From M3007 sp031425035 (GTDB lineage: Bacteria; Bacteroidota; Bacteroidia; Chitinophagales; Saprospiraceae), in contig JANPIN010000069.1 of the NCBI GenBank assembly GCA_031425035.1, forward strand, positions 53,240 to 117,239: a DNA stretch of 64,000 nucleotides. Direction: 5' to 3'. Each line of letters starts with the position of its first letter. Position 1 is the stretch's first letter. Below the pieces are notes generated by a model. That model worked only from the letters and a program-made list of their open reading frames with translations, did not search any database and was not told the origin of the DNA. Made by a program: the position numbers and the translations under genes. Below are positions 35,135-44,532 of the stretch, one piece after another.

Positions 35135-38100
35135 CTACGCCACCTCCGCATTCCGATTTACCCCCTTCATCAAATCTACAATCCGCGCAGATGTCCGTTC
35201 ATCAAATACCCCCAGCATACCCGAAGAACTGATATCTGTGAAACGCGACTCAAATAGTCGTTCCGGTTCTACTACGCCCGTCGCCGTGAAATAATCAATC
35301 AGGGTGTCGATAAAGCGAATTTGCTGACTATTGAAATTACTTGTCTGCAGGAGTTCGGAAAAAACCTGTTTGGCAGCGTTGGCATCCAAACCAATGATGT
35401 TGCGGATGAACTTACCTAATGGCTGTTCGCCGTATGCCTTCTTAAAGTCTTCTTTGGTGCCCAGTTCGCCCTGCTCGAACAACATGCGCTCCAGTTCCAG
35501 TAATTCCGCTTGGGTGATCGGTTGATTGGTCTTGAGTTTGTGGATCACAATGTGCTGCTCATGCTCCCGGATATATTGCTGCACCTTCAGGCGGTAAGCC
35601 TCCAGGTTATTGGCATTATATATTAAGGTGTGTTCCATGGCGGTGGCTTCAAATTCATCTTCATAAGTGGTATACACCAACGGCTGCTTTTCCCGCTCCA
35701 GGAACTTGACCAGTTCGCGTAGGTCTTCGCGAATGCGTTCAATACCCAGCACGCCTGCCTCGCCGGCCCAATCACCGGCGTGCACCATTCGTAAAGTGTC
35801 CATCTTTTGCGCGACGGACGGAATAGCGCCTTTTTTCACTAGTTGCCCGGCAATACCGATCACTTGTTTGATCAACCCAACCTGCCGCTTATCGCTGATG
35901 TGGGCGAACAATTGCAAATCCAACATCATGGCGTCAAAACGTTTGGCCATCTCATCCTGATCGGCCTCCTGCACCAGGGGGGAAATATGCTCGAATATTT
36001 CCCGCAAATCCAGATCCGTCAGCGCGAGCCAGCTATGGGGATCCTGGTATTTTTCCACCATGCGCAAATGCTGGCGCACAATAAAGTTATTTACGTTCAG
36101 TGCTTTGGTTTGCGCGAGTAGTATTTCGATCAACTTATCCGCATAGGCTTTTATCTCCGGGTCTTCTTCGGTACGTAATACTTGCGCCAGGCGTAACCGG
36201 ATTTCAAACAAGCGCTGACTGAGCGGTTTAGCCACGCTGGCAGCAAAACCTTGCGGATACTGACCAAAAAACTCAAAATTTTCACAAAAGTCGAAAATGA
36301 CGAATTCTTTCTTGTGGTCGCCCGGACCAAATAGGTTCTTGCACAGGCGAGTGCCACGGCCGATCATCTGCCAGTATTTCGCCGAGCTGCGCACCGGTTT
36401 GTAAAACAACAAGTTGGCTACTTCCGGCACATCAATGCCCGTATCCAGCATGTCTACGGACACGGCGATCTGCGGCATTTTGTCCTTGCTCTTGAATTGG
36501 TTCAGAAGGTCGTACTTGTATCCTTCCTTGTAATCAATTACGCGTAGAAACTCGCCCTTATACTGTGGGTATTGCAGGTTAAAGCGTTCCTCAATAAAAA
36601 GGGCATGGTTATGTGACCGGGCGAACAAAATAGTTTTGGCCAGTTTGTCGCCGCCTTCCACCTTGATGCCGTTTTGCATCAGGTAATTAATTACTTTATC
36701 AACGGTATCCGTGTTGAACAGCCATTTGTTCAGTGCCGGTGCGTCGATCTCTTCCGGAAATTCTCCGGTCATCGGATCGGCAAACTGTTCTTCATACTTG
36801 ATTTGCTCTTCCGGATTCAGATCGACGTACCGTATACCCTGCCGGTGAAATTTAAGCGGTACTGAAATAGCCCTGGGCGGCACCAAATATTCATCAGCTA
36901 CCGCCTGTTCAAGTTCATAGGCATAGGTTGGATTATTTATCTCTAATCCGAAAAGTGCATAGGTATCGCGGTCACCATCCGCCTTGGGGGTAGCGGTTAA
37001 GCCCAGCCGCAAGCCATCAAAGTAGCGGAAAATGTATTTGTACTTATTATATACGCTGCGGTGGATTTCGTCAAAGATGATCAGATCGAAATGCCCGACG
37101 CCGTACGTTTTTTTGTCGCCATCTGCCTCCCCATCGATCATGTTGATGATGGTCTGGTAAGTAGAAAAGACGATGCGACTGCTTTCGTCTTCCTTTTCTT
37201 TGGTCAGGTCAACCGCCGGCAGGTTCGGCAGGTAATCATTCAGATTGACCTTAGCCTGGTGGATGAGTGCATTGCGGTCGGCCAAAAACAGGACGCGTTT
37301 GATCCAACCGGCTTTACTTAAGTGATCGATGATGGAAGCCGCCACACGGGTTTTACCGCTACCCGTCGCCATAACGAGCAAGGCCTCCCGCTGATTTCTT
37401 TCCAGCGCTTCCCCAACGGCGCGAATAGCCTCTATTTGATACGTTCGCTCCGTAATACTGGAACTGATAGGCGCGGTAGAAAGTGGCAAGCGACTTGCAC
37501 GGCGATGGACCAGCGTTTGCAGTTCGTCTTTGGTATAAAAGCCATATACCTGCCGCGGCGCATAGTGCAGATCGTCCCAGATGTAGGAATCAAACCCATT
37601 GGTATAAAAGATGACCGGACGCTGGCCCGTCTCCTGTTGCAGGCAATCGGCGTAGAGTTTAGCTTGCTGGCGGCCTACACGGGAATCCCGCGCTGTACGT
37701 TTGGCTTCTACTACCGCCAGGGGCAGGCCATTGTCGCCCCAAAGCACGTAGTCGACTTTGCCTATACCCGCGTTGCCCTGATCCTGGGGCATACCTTTAA
37801 CCACATACTCCCTGACATTTTCGTCATTCGGTTCCCAGCCGGCTTCGCGCAACAAGGCATCGATGTAGTATTGGCGCGTAAGGGCTTCGTTGGGATCGTG
37901 GGGTGGCGGTATGCGGGACTGGTTTTGTGTCTTGACCGCCTGTATGGCTTCCAGTTCGGCCTGGAGTTGTTGCAGTTTCTCCTGCGACTGGTGATAAGCC
38001 GCTTCCAGGGTCTTGAGTTCTTCTTTACTTTTATCGGCGCCGCTCACTTGGGGTACCAGGGCCGTTTGGAAAGCCGGCACTTCGATATCCGCATCCCCGT

Positions 38101-38467
38101 ACAACCGCACGACCCAGCCAGTGAAGTTATAGAGCAGTTTGACTACGTACAGCGCTTCATCCGACTGGATTTTGGCACTGGAATGCACGGCATTGTTACC
38201 AATCTTACGGATCAGGTTAATCTGATTGAACTGGCTCGGGGCGACCAGGTCTTTAAAGGCCTGGGCATGTAGCAAAGCATTCAGCGCGGTATCATAAGGC
38301 AGTTCCAGCGTACCATCGTGGGCATACATCCAGCGCACCCACTCCTCCAGACTCTTGCGGCTGAGCATGGCCGCGTACATGGGCGCCGCATAAATCTGTT
38401 GCTCTGCTTCGATGGCCGTGCGGGCTAGATCGCGCCAGGCAGCGGGCAGGTAGGAGAAGTTGCTCAT
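35135..38467 (-). CDS. hsdR: type I restriction enzyme R subunit with N-terminal DUF4145-like domain
   Basis: A 1,110-aa HsdR. It starts with an extra domain of about 130 residues (AEQQIYAAPMYAAMLSRKSLEEWVRW) resembling DUF4145. The nuclease domain follows, with PLAVVEAKRTARD near residue 252 (ExK of the PD-(D/E)xK site, with D in KVDYVLWGD). The superfamily 2 translocase has Walker A MATGSGKTR near 366 and box II FDEIHRS near 466. Helicase C motifs include DMLDTGIDVPEV and QMIGRGTRLC. The enzyme translocates DNA with ATP and cuts unmodified DNA far from the recognition site, as a complex with HsdM and HsdS. Its start lies 4 bp after the hsdS stop, which indicates one operon. Confidence 0.93.
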   Translation of the reverse strand: MSNFSYLPAAWRDLARTAIEAEQQIYAAPMYAAMLSRKSLEEWVRWMYAHDGTLELPYDTALNALLHAQAFKDLVAPSQFNQINLIRKIGNNAVHSSAKIQSDEALYVVKLLYNFTGWVVRLYGDADIEVPAFQTALVPQVSGADKSKEELKTLEAAYHQSQEKLQQLQAELEAIQAVKTQNQSRIPPPHDPNEALTRQYYIDALLREAGWEPNDENVREYVVKGMPQDQGNAGIGKVDYVLWGDNGLPLAVVEAKRTARDSRVGRQQAKLYADCLQQETGQRPVIFYTNGFDSYIWDDLHYAPRQVYGFYTKDELQTLVHRRASRLPLSTAPISSSITERTYQIEAIRAVGEALERNQREALLVMATGSGKTRVAASIIDHLSKAGWIKRVLFLADRNALIHQAKVNLNDYLPNLPAVDLTKEKEDESSRIVFSTYQTIINMIDGEADGDKKTYGVGHFDLIIFDEIHRSVYNKYKYIFRYFDGLRLGLTATPKADGDRDTYALFGLEINNPTYAYELEQAVADEYLVPPRAISVPLKFHRQGIRYVDLNPEEQIKYEEQFADPMTGEFPEEIDAPALNKWLFNTDTVDKVINYLMQNGIKVEGGDKLAKTILFARSHNHALFIEERFNLQYPQYKGEFLRVIDYKEGYKYDLLNQFKSKDKMPQIAVSVDMLDTGIDVPEVANLLFYKPVRSSAKYWQMIGRGTRLCKNLFGPGDHKKEFVIFDFCENFEFFGQYPQGFAASVAKPLSQRLFEIRLRLAQVLRTEEDPEIKAYADKLIEILLAQTKALNVNNFIVRQHLRMVEKYQDPHSWLALTDLDLREIFEHISPLVQEADQDEMAKRFDAMMLDLQLFAHISDKRQVGLIKQVIGIAGQLVKKGAIPSVAQKMDTLRMVHAGDWAGEAGVLGIERIREDLRELVKFLEREKQPLVYTTYEDEFEATAMEHTLIYNANNLEAYRLKVQQYIREHEQHIVIHKLKTNQPITQAELLELERMLFEQGELGTKEDFKKAYGEQPLGKFIRNIIGLDANAAKQVFSELLQTSNFNSQQIRFIDTLIDYFTATGVVEPERLFESRFTDISSSGMLGVFDERTSARIVDLMKGVNRNAEVA

Positions 38468-38471
38468 AAGC

Positions 38472-39674
38472 TTATTTTACCAATTCGCCGGTGAAGGCTT
38501 TTTGAAGTAGGGATTGGAATAGACTAACAGCGTTGCCTATTGTGAGGTAAGACTGCTGAGTTTTTAAATTGTCAACTACTTTTTCAAATTTTATTTGAGA
38601 ATCAATTGATGGCAAGTGCACATTAAGAGATTTTAATTTAGAAACATTAACACCTGCCATAATTGCGCCTTGACTTATCTGTGAAATTTGATTTTTTATA
38701 TACTCACTGAACATTAGCTGAAATGATAAAAAGGTGGGGCTACATATATTTCTATTAACCCTAATCCTCAACAAATCAGAATGCATAATACCAATTTCGT
38801 CAAACATATATACTGAACAATTTCCAACTGTGCCTTTTCTTGTCATTACTAAATCTCCTTTAATAATATTATATTGCTCTAACTCTTTATACTTTCTATT
38901 TTCTAAAAACTCTTTTGGCTTTAGGGCAAAATGCTTGTTTACATCTTTTATCCCCCATAATGGAACACCTTTAGACTGAAAATCTTCTTTATGCAGTTGC
39001 GTGCCAAATGGCCCACACTTAATGTCGTCCTTACCAGTACAACAATCTTCCAACCTACTTATTTTCAATTTTTTTTCATTATTTACTAAATTTCCAAACA
39101 TACTAATAAACACCGCTTGCGCCAGTTCATCGTATTTCCGCAGCAAAGCCTGGTCTTTTTGGCGCAAGGCATCGGCTTTGTCCAGGATTTCGGCAATGCG
39201 TTTTTGCGTGGCGAGGGGAGGAAGGGGAATGTTTAACTCGGAAATATATCTTTCAAGCTGCAGGTTTATTATTCCTGTTGTCTTATTTTGGAATGAAAGA
39301 GTATTCCCATTCTGATGGTTATGAAAAAGGAACCAAAATAAATATTTAGGGAATGCAATTGGTTTAGGGCGAATAGCGCTTGTGAAGTTATTACACAGAA
39401 ACAGCTCGTCAGATACATTAAAATAAACTACTCTCCCAACTGGCTGACTTGGGCTCCCCCCTGATTTTTCAATAATACAGTCTCCAGGTTTTAAGGCCTT
39501 TTCTCTGATTTTTTTCTCCGAAATATTTCTTTTGACAACATTATCGAAATTTAAAGTGCCATCATTTCTGAAATTTGTTGTTCGCAAGATGGAAGTGTTT
39601 CCTTCCATATCTCCCCATTCTCCTGAAACCGGCTTTTCGATTATTTCTTTCAACTTCATCGTTTCCCACTTCAT
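38472..39674 (-). CDS. hsdS: type I restriction-modification specificity subunit
   Basis: A 400-aa HsdS that sets the DNA recognition sequence for the complex. Two target-recognition domains (TRDs) are visible, at about residues 1-145 and 195-345. Each is followed by a conserved helical spacer: LPPLATQKRIAEILDKADAL in the centre, and SIDSQIKFEKVVDNLKTQQ at the end. The TRD-coding DNA is markedly AT-rich while the central spacer (around 39110-39230) is GC-rich like the genome. This suggests that TRDs have been swapped in. It overlaps hsdM by 4 bp at its start and ends 4 bp before hsdR, so the three genes form one operon. Confidence 0.92.
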   Translation of the reverse strand: MKWETMKLKEIIEKPVSGEWGDMEGNTSILRTTNFRNDGTLNFDNVVKRNISEKKIREKALKPGDCIIEKSGGSPSQPVGRVVYFNVSDELFLCNNFTSAIRPKPIAFPKYLFWFLFHNHQNGNTLSFQNKTTGIINLQLERYISELNIPLPPLATQKRIAEILDKADALRQKDQALLRKYDELAQAVFISMFGNLVNNEKKLKISRLEDCCTGKDDIKCGPFGTQLHKEDFQSKGVPLWGIKDVNKHFALKPKEFLENRKYKELEQYNIIKGDLVMTRKGTVGNCSVYMFDEIGIMHSDLLRIRVNRNICSPTFLSFQLMFSEYIKNQISQISQGAIMAGVNVSKLKSLNVHLPSIDSQIKFEKVVDNLKTQQSYLTIGNAVSLFQSLLQKAFTGELVK

Positions 39675-41134
39675 ACCAACAGTCCTTTTAACTCTTCCAA
39701 CAATACCGCCCGCTCTGCATCCAGGTTTTCAATTTCCTGGATGATCTTTACTGGCGAAGCATAGACTTTCTCCTGGTACACCACTTCTTTGTAGCGGTTA
39801 ATACTCAGGTCGTATTTATTATCGCGAACCTCCTGCACCGGCACCAGGAAACTACGGTCGGTGCGATTCCGGGTATCTGTCTTTTTAAGATTGCGAAAAC
39901 GCTCTACCACGTCCGGAATGTCGTTCTGTTCAATAGGCTGGCGTTTATCATCCAGGCTAAAACCGTCGGCTTTCATATCGTAAAACCAGACCTGATCGGT
40001 GCCGCCGCTGTTGGTTTTAGTGAAGAGCAGAACAGCCGTGCTTACCCCCGCGTAGGGTTTAAAGACCCCACTCGGCATAGACACAATGGCCTGGAGCCTC
40101 TGATTTTCTATCAATTCTTTCCGGATTTGTAAATGGGCTTTGCCGCTACCGAACAGTACGCCATCGGGTACAATTACGGCTGCACGTCCGCCGAGTTTTA
40201 GACCTTTCAAAATAAGGGCCAAAAAGAGGAGTTCGGTTTTCTTGGAATCCACTACGCTCAGGATCTTGCCATCTACGGCTTCGCGGTCCAGACTGCCTTT
40301 AAAGGGTGGATTAGCCAGTATCAGGCTGGCTTTTTCGCTAAAATCCGTATTGGCTTCACTCAAGGCATCTACATCACGCAACTGCGGGTTCTCAATACCG
40401 TGCAAAATCAGGTTCATCGCGCCAATGCGAATCATGGTCGGGTCGAACTCCACACCCATGAACATGTGTTCCTGAAAGTGGGCCATCACCTCGTCTTTAT
40501 ATAGTTCCTTAGCGTAGTGTTCCCGGATGTACTCACCCGACACGGTGAGAAAACCGCAACTTCCGGCACTGGGGTCGCAAATCACGTCTTCCAAAGTGGG
40601 CTGCACCATATCGACCATCATCCGTATAATATGGCGTGGCGTGCGAAACTGGCCATTTTGTCCGGCAGAGGCGATCTTGCTCAACAGGTATTCGTATACG
40701 TCGCCTTTGGTATCGCGGTCGGCCATATCGATGTTGGAGAGCATATCCACCACCTGCGAGAGCAGGCGCGGCGTAGGAATCATGAAGGTGGCACCCTTCA
40801 TATATTTGGTGAAAGCAGCGCTGCGGTTACCGCTGTTACGCAGAAAATCAAATACGCCGGCTTCGCGGGTAAAAAGCCGGAACATATTCTCCGGATCGGT
40901 ATCCTTGAAGCGGCTCCAGCGGAGGGCATATTCTTCCGGCTGATAAATAGGCGCTTCAATAGGCTGTTTCAGCAGGTTCGCTTTTTGTTCTTTCTGCGTT
41001 TGCAGTTCATCCAGCCGGCGGATGAAAAGCAGATAAGTCATCTGTTCGATGACGGTGAGCGGGTTGCTCAGTCCGCCGGTCCAGAACGCTTCCCAGACGC
41101 GGTCGATCTGGGATTTTAGTTCGGAAGTGAGCAT
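39671..41134 (-). CDS. hsdM: type I restriction-modification DNA methyltransferase subunit
   Basis: A 487-aa N6-adenine methyltransferase subunit. The SAM-binding motif is DPSAGSCGFL near residue 185 and the catalytic motif IV is NPPF near residue 275. Both are typical of gamma-class HsdM. The N-terminal helical region (QIDRVWEAFWTGGLSNPLTVIEQMTYLLFIRRLD) matches HsdM_N. It is first in the hsdM-hsdS-hsdR operon and should methylate the host site together with HsdS. A TATACTTG sequence about 50 bp upstream is a near-match to the -7 promoter box. Confidence 0.94.
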   Translation of the reverse strand: MLTSELKSQIDRVWEAFWTGGLSNPLTVIEQMTYLLFIRRLDELQTQKEQKANLLKQPIEAPIYQPEEYALRWSRFKDTDPENMFRLFTREAGVFDFLRNSGNRSAAFTKYMKGATFMIPTPRLLSQVVDMLSNIDMADRDTKGDVYEYLLSKIASAGQNGQFRTPRHIIRMMVDMVQPTLEDVICDPSAGSCGFLTVSGEYIREHYAKELYKDEVMAHFQEHMFMGVEFDPTMIRIGAMNLILHGIENPQLRDVDALSEANTDFSEKASLILANPPFKGSLDREAVDGKILSVVDSKKTELLFLALILKGLKLGGRAAVIVPDGVLFGSGKAHLQIRKELIENQRLQAIVSMPSGVFKPYAGVSTAVLLFTKTNSGGTDQVWFYDMKADGFSLDDKRQPIEQNDIPDVVERFRNLKKTDTRNRTDRSFLVPVQEVRDNKYDLSINRYKEVVYQEKVYASPVKIIQEIENLDAERAVLLEELKGLLV

Positions 41135-41233
41135 GGGTGGTGATTAATACGTTGCACGGCCTCAGTGTTTGTTATTGGGCGGCAAGTATAGGGAGAAATT
41201 GGGGAATTTAACTAAACGGATGGTTTGTTCGCT

Positions 41234-42808
41234 TTAGTTTTGATGATCCGGGTAATGAACAACGAAACATTGTTTAAGCCCTGGTGATTTTTTACCGTAA
41301 GTCTGTCGAATTTCGTCCCGGCTTTTCTTAGCTTGTTCTTCGGTAAGCCTTCCATAAATTATATGAAATCTTTCCGTTTTCCTGGATTCAATCATATAAA
41401 GTTTTTTACCAATTAGATTTTCATAGGTTTGCTGCATTTTAGTGCTTTCTATGCAATTAATGTGAGAGTATAACTGTACACCCCAATAGTTGCCTATTTT
41501 TTGTCTATAGATATGACTATTACAATCCTTTTGGGTCAGCTCTTGGGGGAGGGGATTAGTGCCTGCCTGTTTTGCGGCAGGTAGCAATTGACCATTATTA
41601 GTCTGCGGGGGTGCAGGCTTTTCATTTGCCTTTTTTTCAAGGGCATTATTGATCAGGGCAATGATGCCAAAATGAATATCTGCTTCAGAGGAAATTATAT
41701 TGCCCCATCTGTCCGTATTTCTTTTCATACAGACAGCTAACTTCCGTGGCGTATTATTATTCAAAGTTATAAAGCTAGTGTAGTACTTGGCATCATCTTC
41801 ACGCAGCAAAAATGGTTTGAGATCATATCCAGCGTTTTCTGTCCAAAATTTTGCTTTTTGGGCATCCACAATTGCAAAAAATGCACCTTTATTTTTTTTC
41901 TCTTCTACAATGTCTTCCACATTTTTTTCAAAATTTTTAAGCACTTTTTCCACTTTATCATTTACTTTTACTAATCCTGCTCCAAAGTTTTCCATTAGTT
42001 CATAATCTTCATTGACCTTTCCGGCGTCTATTCTAAATATACAGTAAATTTTTTCTGTGTTTACCGGAACATCAAAATAATATACTTTTTTCGTAGCGGA
42101 GATTGATAATGTGTTTTTTACATCGTGAATAACTTGAGTAAATTTTTGATTTTTATCGATTTCTTCTGAGTCCCTTTCTTTTATTAATCTGACAACTTGT
42201 TCATTATCACACCCATGCAAATATTGAATTGCTTTTTTGCGATCCAGATCTAGAACATTTACATCGGCGTTAGCCTCTAGCAGCATAAGCGCTTTGTCAA
42301 ACTGGGAGTTTTGCAAAGCTAAAATCAAAGCAGTTCTGCCTTTTTTATCAATTTTGTTTATGTCCTTGGTCTGTTCAATTAAAATCTTGGCAACATCCAA
42401 GTCTGCTGTTTCCATTAAAGGTGTAAAGCCGCGTTCATCTTGAATATTGTCATCAGCATTATGTTTTAATAATAGTTGCAATACATCTGTTTGTGGCGGC
42501 AAATAAAACAGAGCAGACCGGCCTTCGCTATTGGTATAATTAACCTCTGCGCCCTTATCCAATAAATATGTTAATAATTCTGGGTTACCATTTTCCAGCG
42601 CTATTACAAGGCAATGTCTATCGTTGCTATCATGACAGTCATTAATATTCACCCCTTTATTCAGACAGTTTTCGATTTCATGCTTATCAAAATTTTCAAC
42701 TGCTTCAATGAATTCTTTACAGGGTGGAACCTTATCGACACAACTAATAAAGTGGAAAGTCACAAGTAACAGAGGCAACACAAGTGGAACTAAGATAAAA
42801 TTTTTCAT
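41234..42808 (-). CDS. ankyrin-repeat lipoprotein with C-terminal SPOR-like domain
   Basis: A 524-aa protein with a lipoprotein signal (LLLVTFHFISC, Cys23). Residues 30-200 hold about five ankyrin repeats, with signatures such as GNPELLTYLLDKGAEVNYTN and GFTPLMETADLDVAKILIEQ. The middle third (about 220-390) is an unassigned alpha/beta region with a charged coiled stretch (VEKVLKNFEKNVEDIVEEKKN). A Pro/Gln-rich linker then leads to a C-terminal region (YWGVQLYSHINC...FHIIYGRLTEEQAKKSRDEI) that resembles a SPOR peptidoglycan-binding domain. The gene is AT-rich and lies in the defence island. Its role is unknown; an envelope-located sensor is one possibility. A near-match promoter box (TAAACTTG) lies at 42857-42864. 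Confidence 0.7.
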   Translation of the reverse strand: MKNFILVPLVLPLLLVTFHFISCVDKVPPCKEFIEAVENFDKHEIENCLNKGVNINDCHDSNDRHCLVIALENGNPELLTYLLDKGAEVNYTNSEGRSALFYLPPQTDVLQLLLKHNADDNIQDERGFTPLMETADLDVAKILIEQTKDINKIDKKGRTALILALQNSQFDKALMLLEANADVNVLDLDRKKAIQYLHGCDNEQVVRLIKERDSEEIDKNQKFTQVIHDVKNTLSISATKKVYYFDVPVNTEKIYCIFRIDAGKVNEDYELMENFGAGLVKVNDKVEKVLKNFEKNVEDIVEEKKNKGAFFAIVDAQKAKFWTENAGYDLKPFLLREDDAKYYTSFITLNNNTPRKLAVCMKRNTDRWGNIISSEADIHFGIIALINNALEKKANEKPAPPQTNNGQLLPAAKQAGTNPLPQELTQKDCNSHIYRQKIGNYWGVQLYSHINCIESTKMQQTYENLIGKKLYMIESRKTERFHIIYGRLTEEQAKKSRDEIRQTYGKKSPGLKQCFVVHYPDHQN

Positions 42809-42883
42809 TTGTTTTCAGTTTAAGATTTAATGGCTGAATTATTTACTTCATTGGGGCAAGTTTAGTCGGTCATTAAGGTGAAT

Positions 42884-43450
42884 TTATTCCTTCTCGGCAC
42901 TCCGCCAATACTCCACATCTAAATGAACGCGGGCAACATTTTCCTGCTTGGCAAGTATTTGCGCAGCTGCTTGGAATGCATCACTGGCTGGTTTTTGCAA
43001 ACGCTTTATTCTATTCCAGCGCGCAAATTCATCCCGGTTTACGGAAGCTGCATGAATCCTGGTGCCGGAATCGCGATCCAGTGGAATTTCCAAATGATGA
43101 ATGGACAGGTTGAATTCCGCAAAGTCCGTCGGCAGGCCATATTTGTCCGCGATGAACTTGTTATACACCAGATCCCGAAAGTACAAATTGAGTGCTTTTC
43201 GTGCAGCGCCCCAGCTTTTGGCACCATCTGGGTAATTGTTCAATAACCGCTCGGTGTGGTCATCGAGGAAATCGCAAAACGTGGTTTCATCTCCCATTTT
43301 CTGGAAGAACTCGTCCAAATCAACTGATTGCTCCAGGTATTGCTGGGTAATGCCTAAAATACGCCCGCCCTGGTTCCTTAAAGCCGAAGCGCCAACATAG
43401 GTTTGCGCAATACGCCGGCGTATTTTGGCAATAAACTCTTCGTTGGTCAT
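42884..43450 (-). CDS. hypothetical protein of the defence island
   Basis: A 188-aa protein that I do not recognise. The sequence is mostly helical, rich in charged and aromatic residues, with FEEFFQKMGDE-like acidic stretches and a central SWGAARKALNLYFRDLVYNKFIADKYGL segment. There is no signal peptide, membrane helix, HTH or nuclease motif visible. Codon composition resembles the GC-rich housekeeping genes rather than its AT-rich downstream neighbour. A strong hairpin lies 36 bp upstream of its start. Confidence 0.65.
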   Translation of the reverse strand: MTNEEFIAKIRRRIAQTYVGASALRNQGGRILGITQQYLEQSVDLDEFFQKMGDETTFCDFLDDHTERLLNNYPDGAKSWGAARKALNLYFRDLVYNKFIADKYGLPTDFAEFNLSIHHLEIPLDRDSGTRIHAASVNRDEFARWNRIKRLQKPASDAFQAAAQILAKQENVARVHLDVEYWRSAEKE

Positions 43451-43485
43451 AGTACTATTTTAAACTCTTATACCCCCTAAAACAC

Positions 43486-43525
43486 ACATCCCCATCACCA
43501 GACCGCAGTCCGCTGATGGGGATGT
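43486..43525 (-). terminator. strong hairpin between DUF4259 and the next minus-strand gene
   Basis: A 12-bp perfect stem (43486-43497 with 43514-43525; ACATCCCCATCA) has a 16-nt loop. On the minus strand GTGTGTTTTAG follows, a weak T-run. It may end transcripts from the DUF4259 gene or act in the leader of the gene starting at 43450. Confidence 0.5.
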
Positions 43526-43668
43526 AAACATTTGGCATAGCGCAAAGCATTGGTAGGGACTTTGGGCAAATGTAGCAATCCCACTACATTCTTTCTCCTC
43601 ACATGTAAGAAATGTTATTTTATCTGGGTTTTGGTCAGCCAGGCTACTTTTGATTGCGTCACGCCTCC

Positions 43669-44148
43669 CTACCCTTCCACATACCCCACCGCCACCACAA
43701 CCCTCCCCAACTGCACCCGCGTTTCCATCTTGCGCACCTCCACCGCTTTTCCCAGCCAGACCAAAACATGGTGATCCGCCAGCCAGTCGGCGTAGTGTGG
43801 GCTCTCCGACCAGAGTTGGGCCAGCTCGGAGCGCTCCAGGTCCCTGATGATCTGCAAAGCGGCGTCGATCCGGGTCAGCAGGGCCGCATCGATCTTTTGT
43901 CGAAGGCGGGAAATGGGTAATCCGGCCGGCAGCACATCGGGCAGGTAGGGCCGGTGACCGCTGATCATCGCCAAAAGCGCCACTGCGGCCACGGCGGCCG
44001 AAGCGGCATCGACTTCCACATACTCCGGAGTTTCCGACACGGCATCGAAAGTCTCCCGCAGGAAGGTGATGGTCGGTTGATCCTGTAGTTCGGACAGCCA
44101 GTCGAGGGCCGCATCATTTTCAAAAGGTAGGTGGCCCCAGGCGCCCAT
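43669..44148 (-). CDS. DUF4259 family protein
   Basis: A 159-aa protein with the DUF4259 hallmark start MGAWGHLPFENDAALDWLSEL. Further on it has AAVAAVALLAMISGHRPYLPDVLP and a C-terminal WLADHHVLVWLGKAVEVRK. Length and both ends fit an intact family member. The function of DUF4259 is unknown. A second, truncated DUF4259 sequence, closely similar at DNA level, lies 370 bp upstream on the same strand, fused to xisH. The two copies flank xisI and part of xisH. Confidence 0.85.
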   Translation of the reverse strand: MGAWGHLPFENDAALDWLSELQDQPTITFLRETFDAVSETPEYVEVDAASAAVAAVALLAMISGHRPYLPDVLPAGLPISRLRQKIDAALLTRIDAALQIIRDLERSELAQLWSESPHYADWLADHHVLVWLGKAVEVRKMETRVQLGRVVVAVGYVEG

Positions 44149-44196
44149 GGTTGGTGGTTTAATGTTTACTACACCTATATATACGTGTCAAACACC

Positions 44197-44532
44197 CTAC
44201 GCCAAAGCATACTCCGAGTACTTCCGGAGCTCGGGTGGCAAAAACCCAGGTACAATATCTGACTTTGCTACCCCGCGGGTCTCGAGCATAGTTCCCACTT
44301 CCCATTCGGTCATATTTTGTTGTACCCATACCTTGCCATCGATGATATCAAAATGTAAAGGACAGTCATGTACATACCGATCTCCTTCCCAACCCATGGT
44401 CACGATCTGATAACGGTGGTTTTCTTTATCGGCTATTAATTCATTACCACCCTGGATATTGGCATATTTGATCTGCACATATTCCTGTAGAATTTCGAGA
44501 ATAGCGCTTTCATATTTTTTTATTTTATCCAT
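44197..44532 (-). CDS. xisI: XisI family protein (fdxN element excision controlling factor)
   Basis: A 111-aa protein matching XisI: MDKIKKYESAILEILQEY at the start, then HRYQIVTMGWEGDRYVHDCPLHFDI and IWVQ-type strands, ending GFLPPELRKYSEYALA. Length is normal. In heterocystous cyanobacteria XisH and XisI are needed for excision of the fdxN element. In Bacteroidota, without that element, their role is unknown. Its start overlaps the end of the xisH-containing gene by 13 bp, the usual xisH-xisI arrangement. Confidence 0.9.
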   Translation of the reverse strand: MDKIKKYESAILEILQEYVQIKYANIQGGNELIADKENHRYQIVTMGWEGDRYVHDCPLHFDIIDGKVWVQQNMTEWEVGTMLETRGVAKSDIVPGFLPPELRKYSEYALA

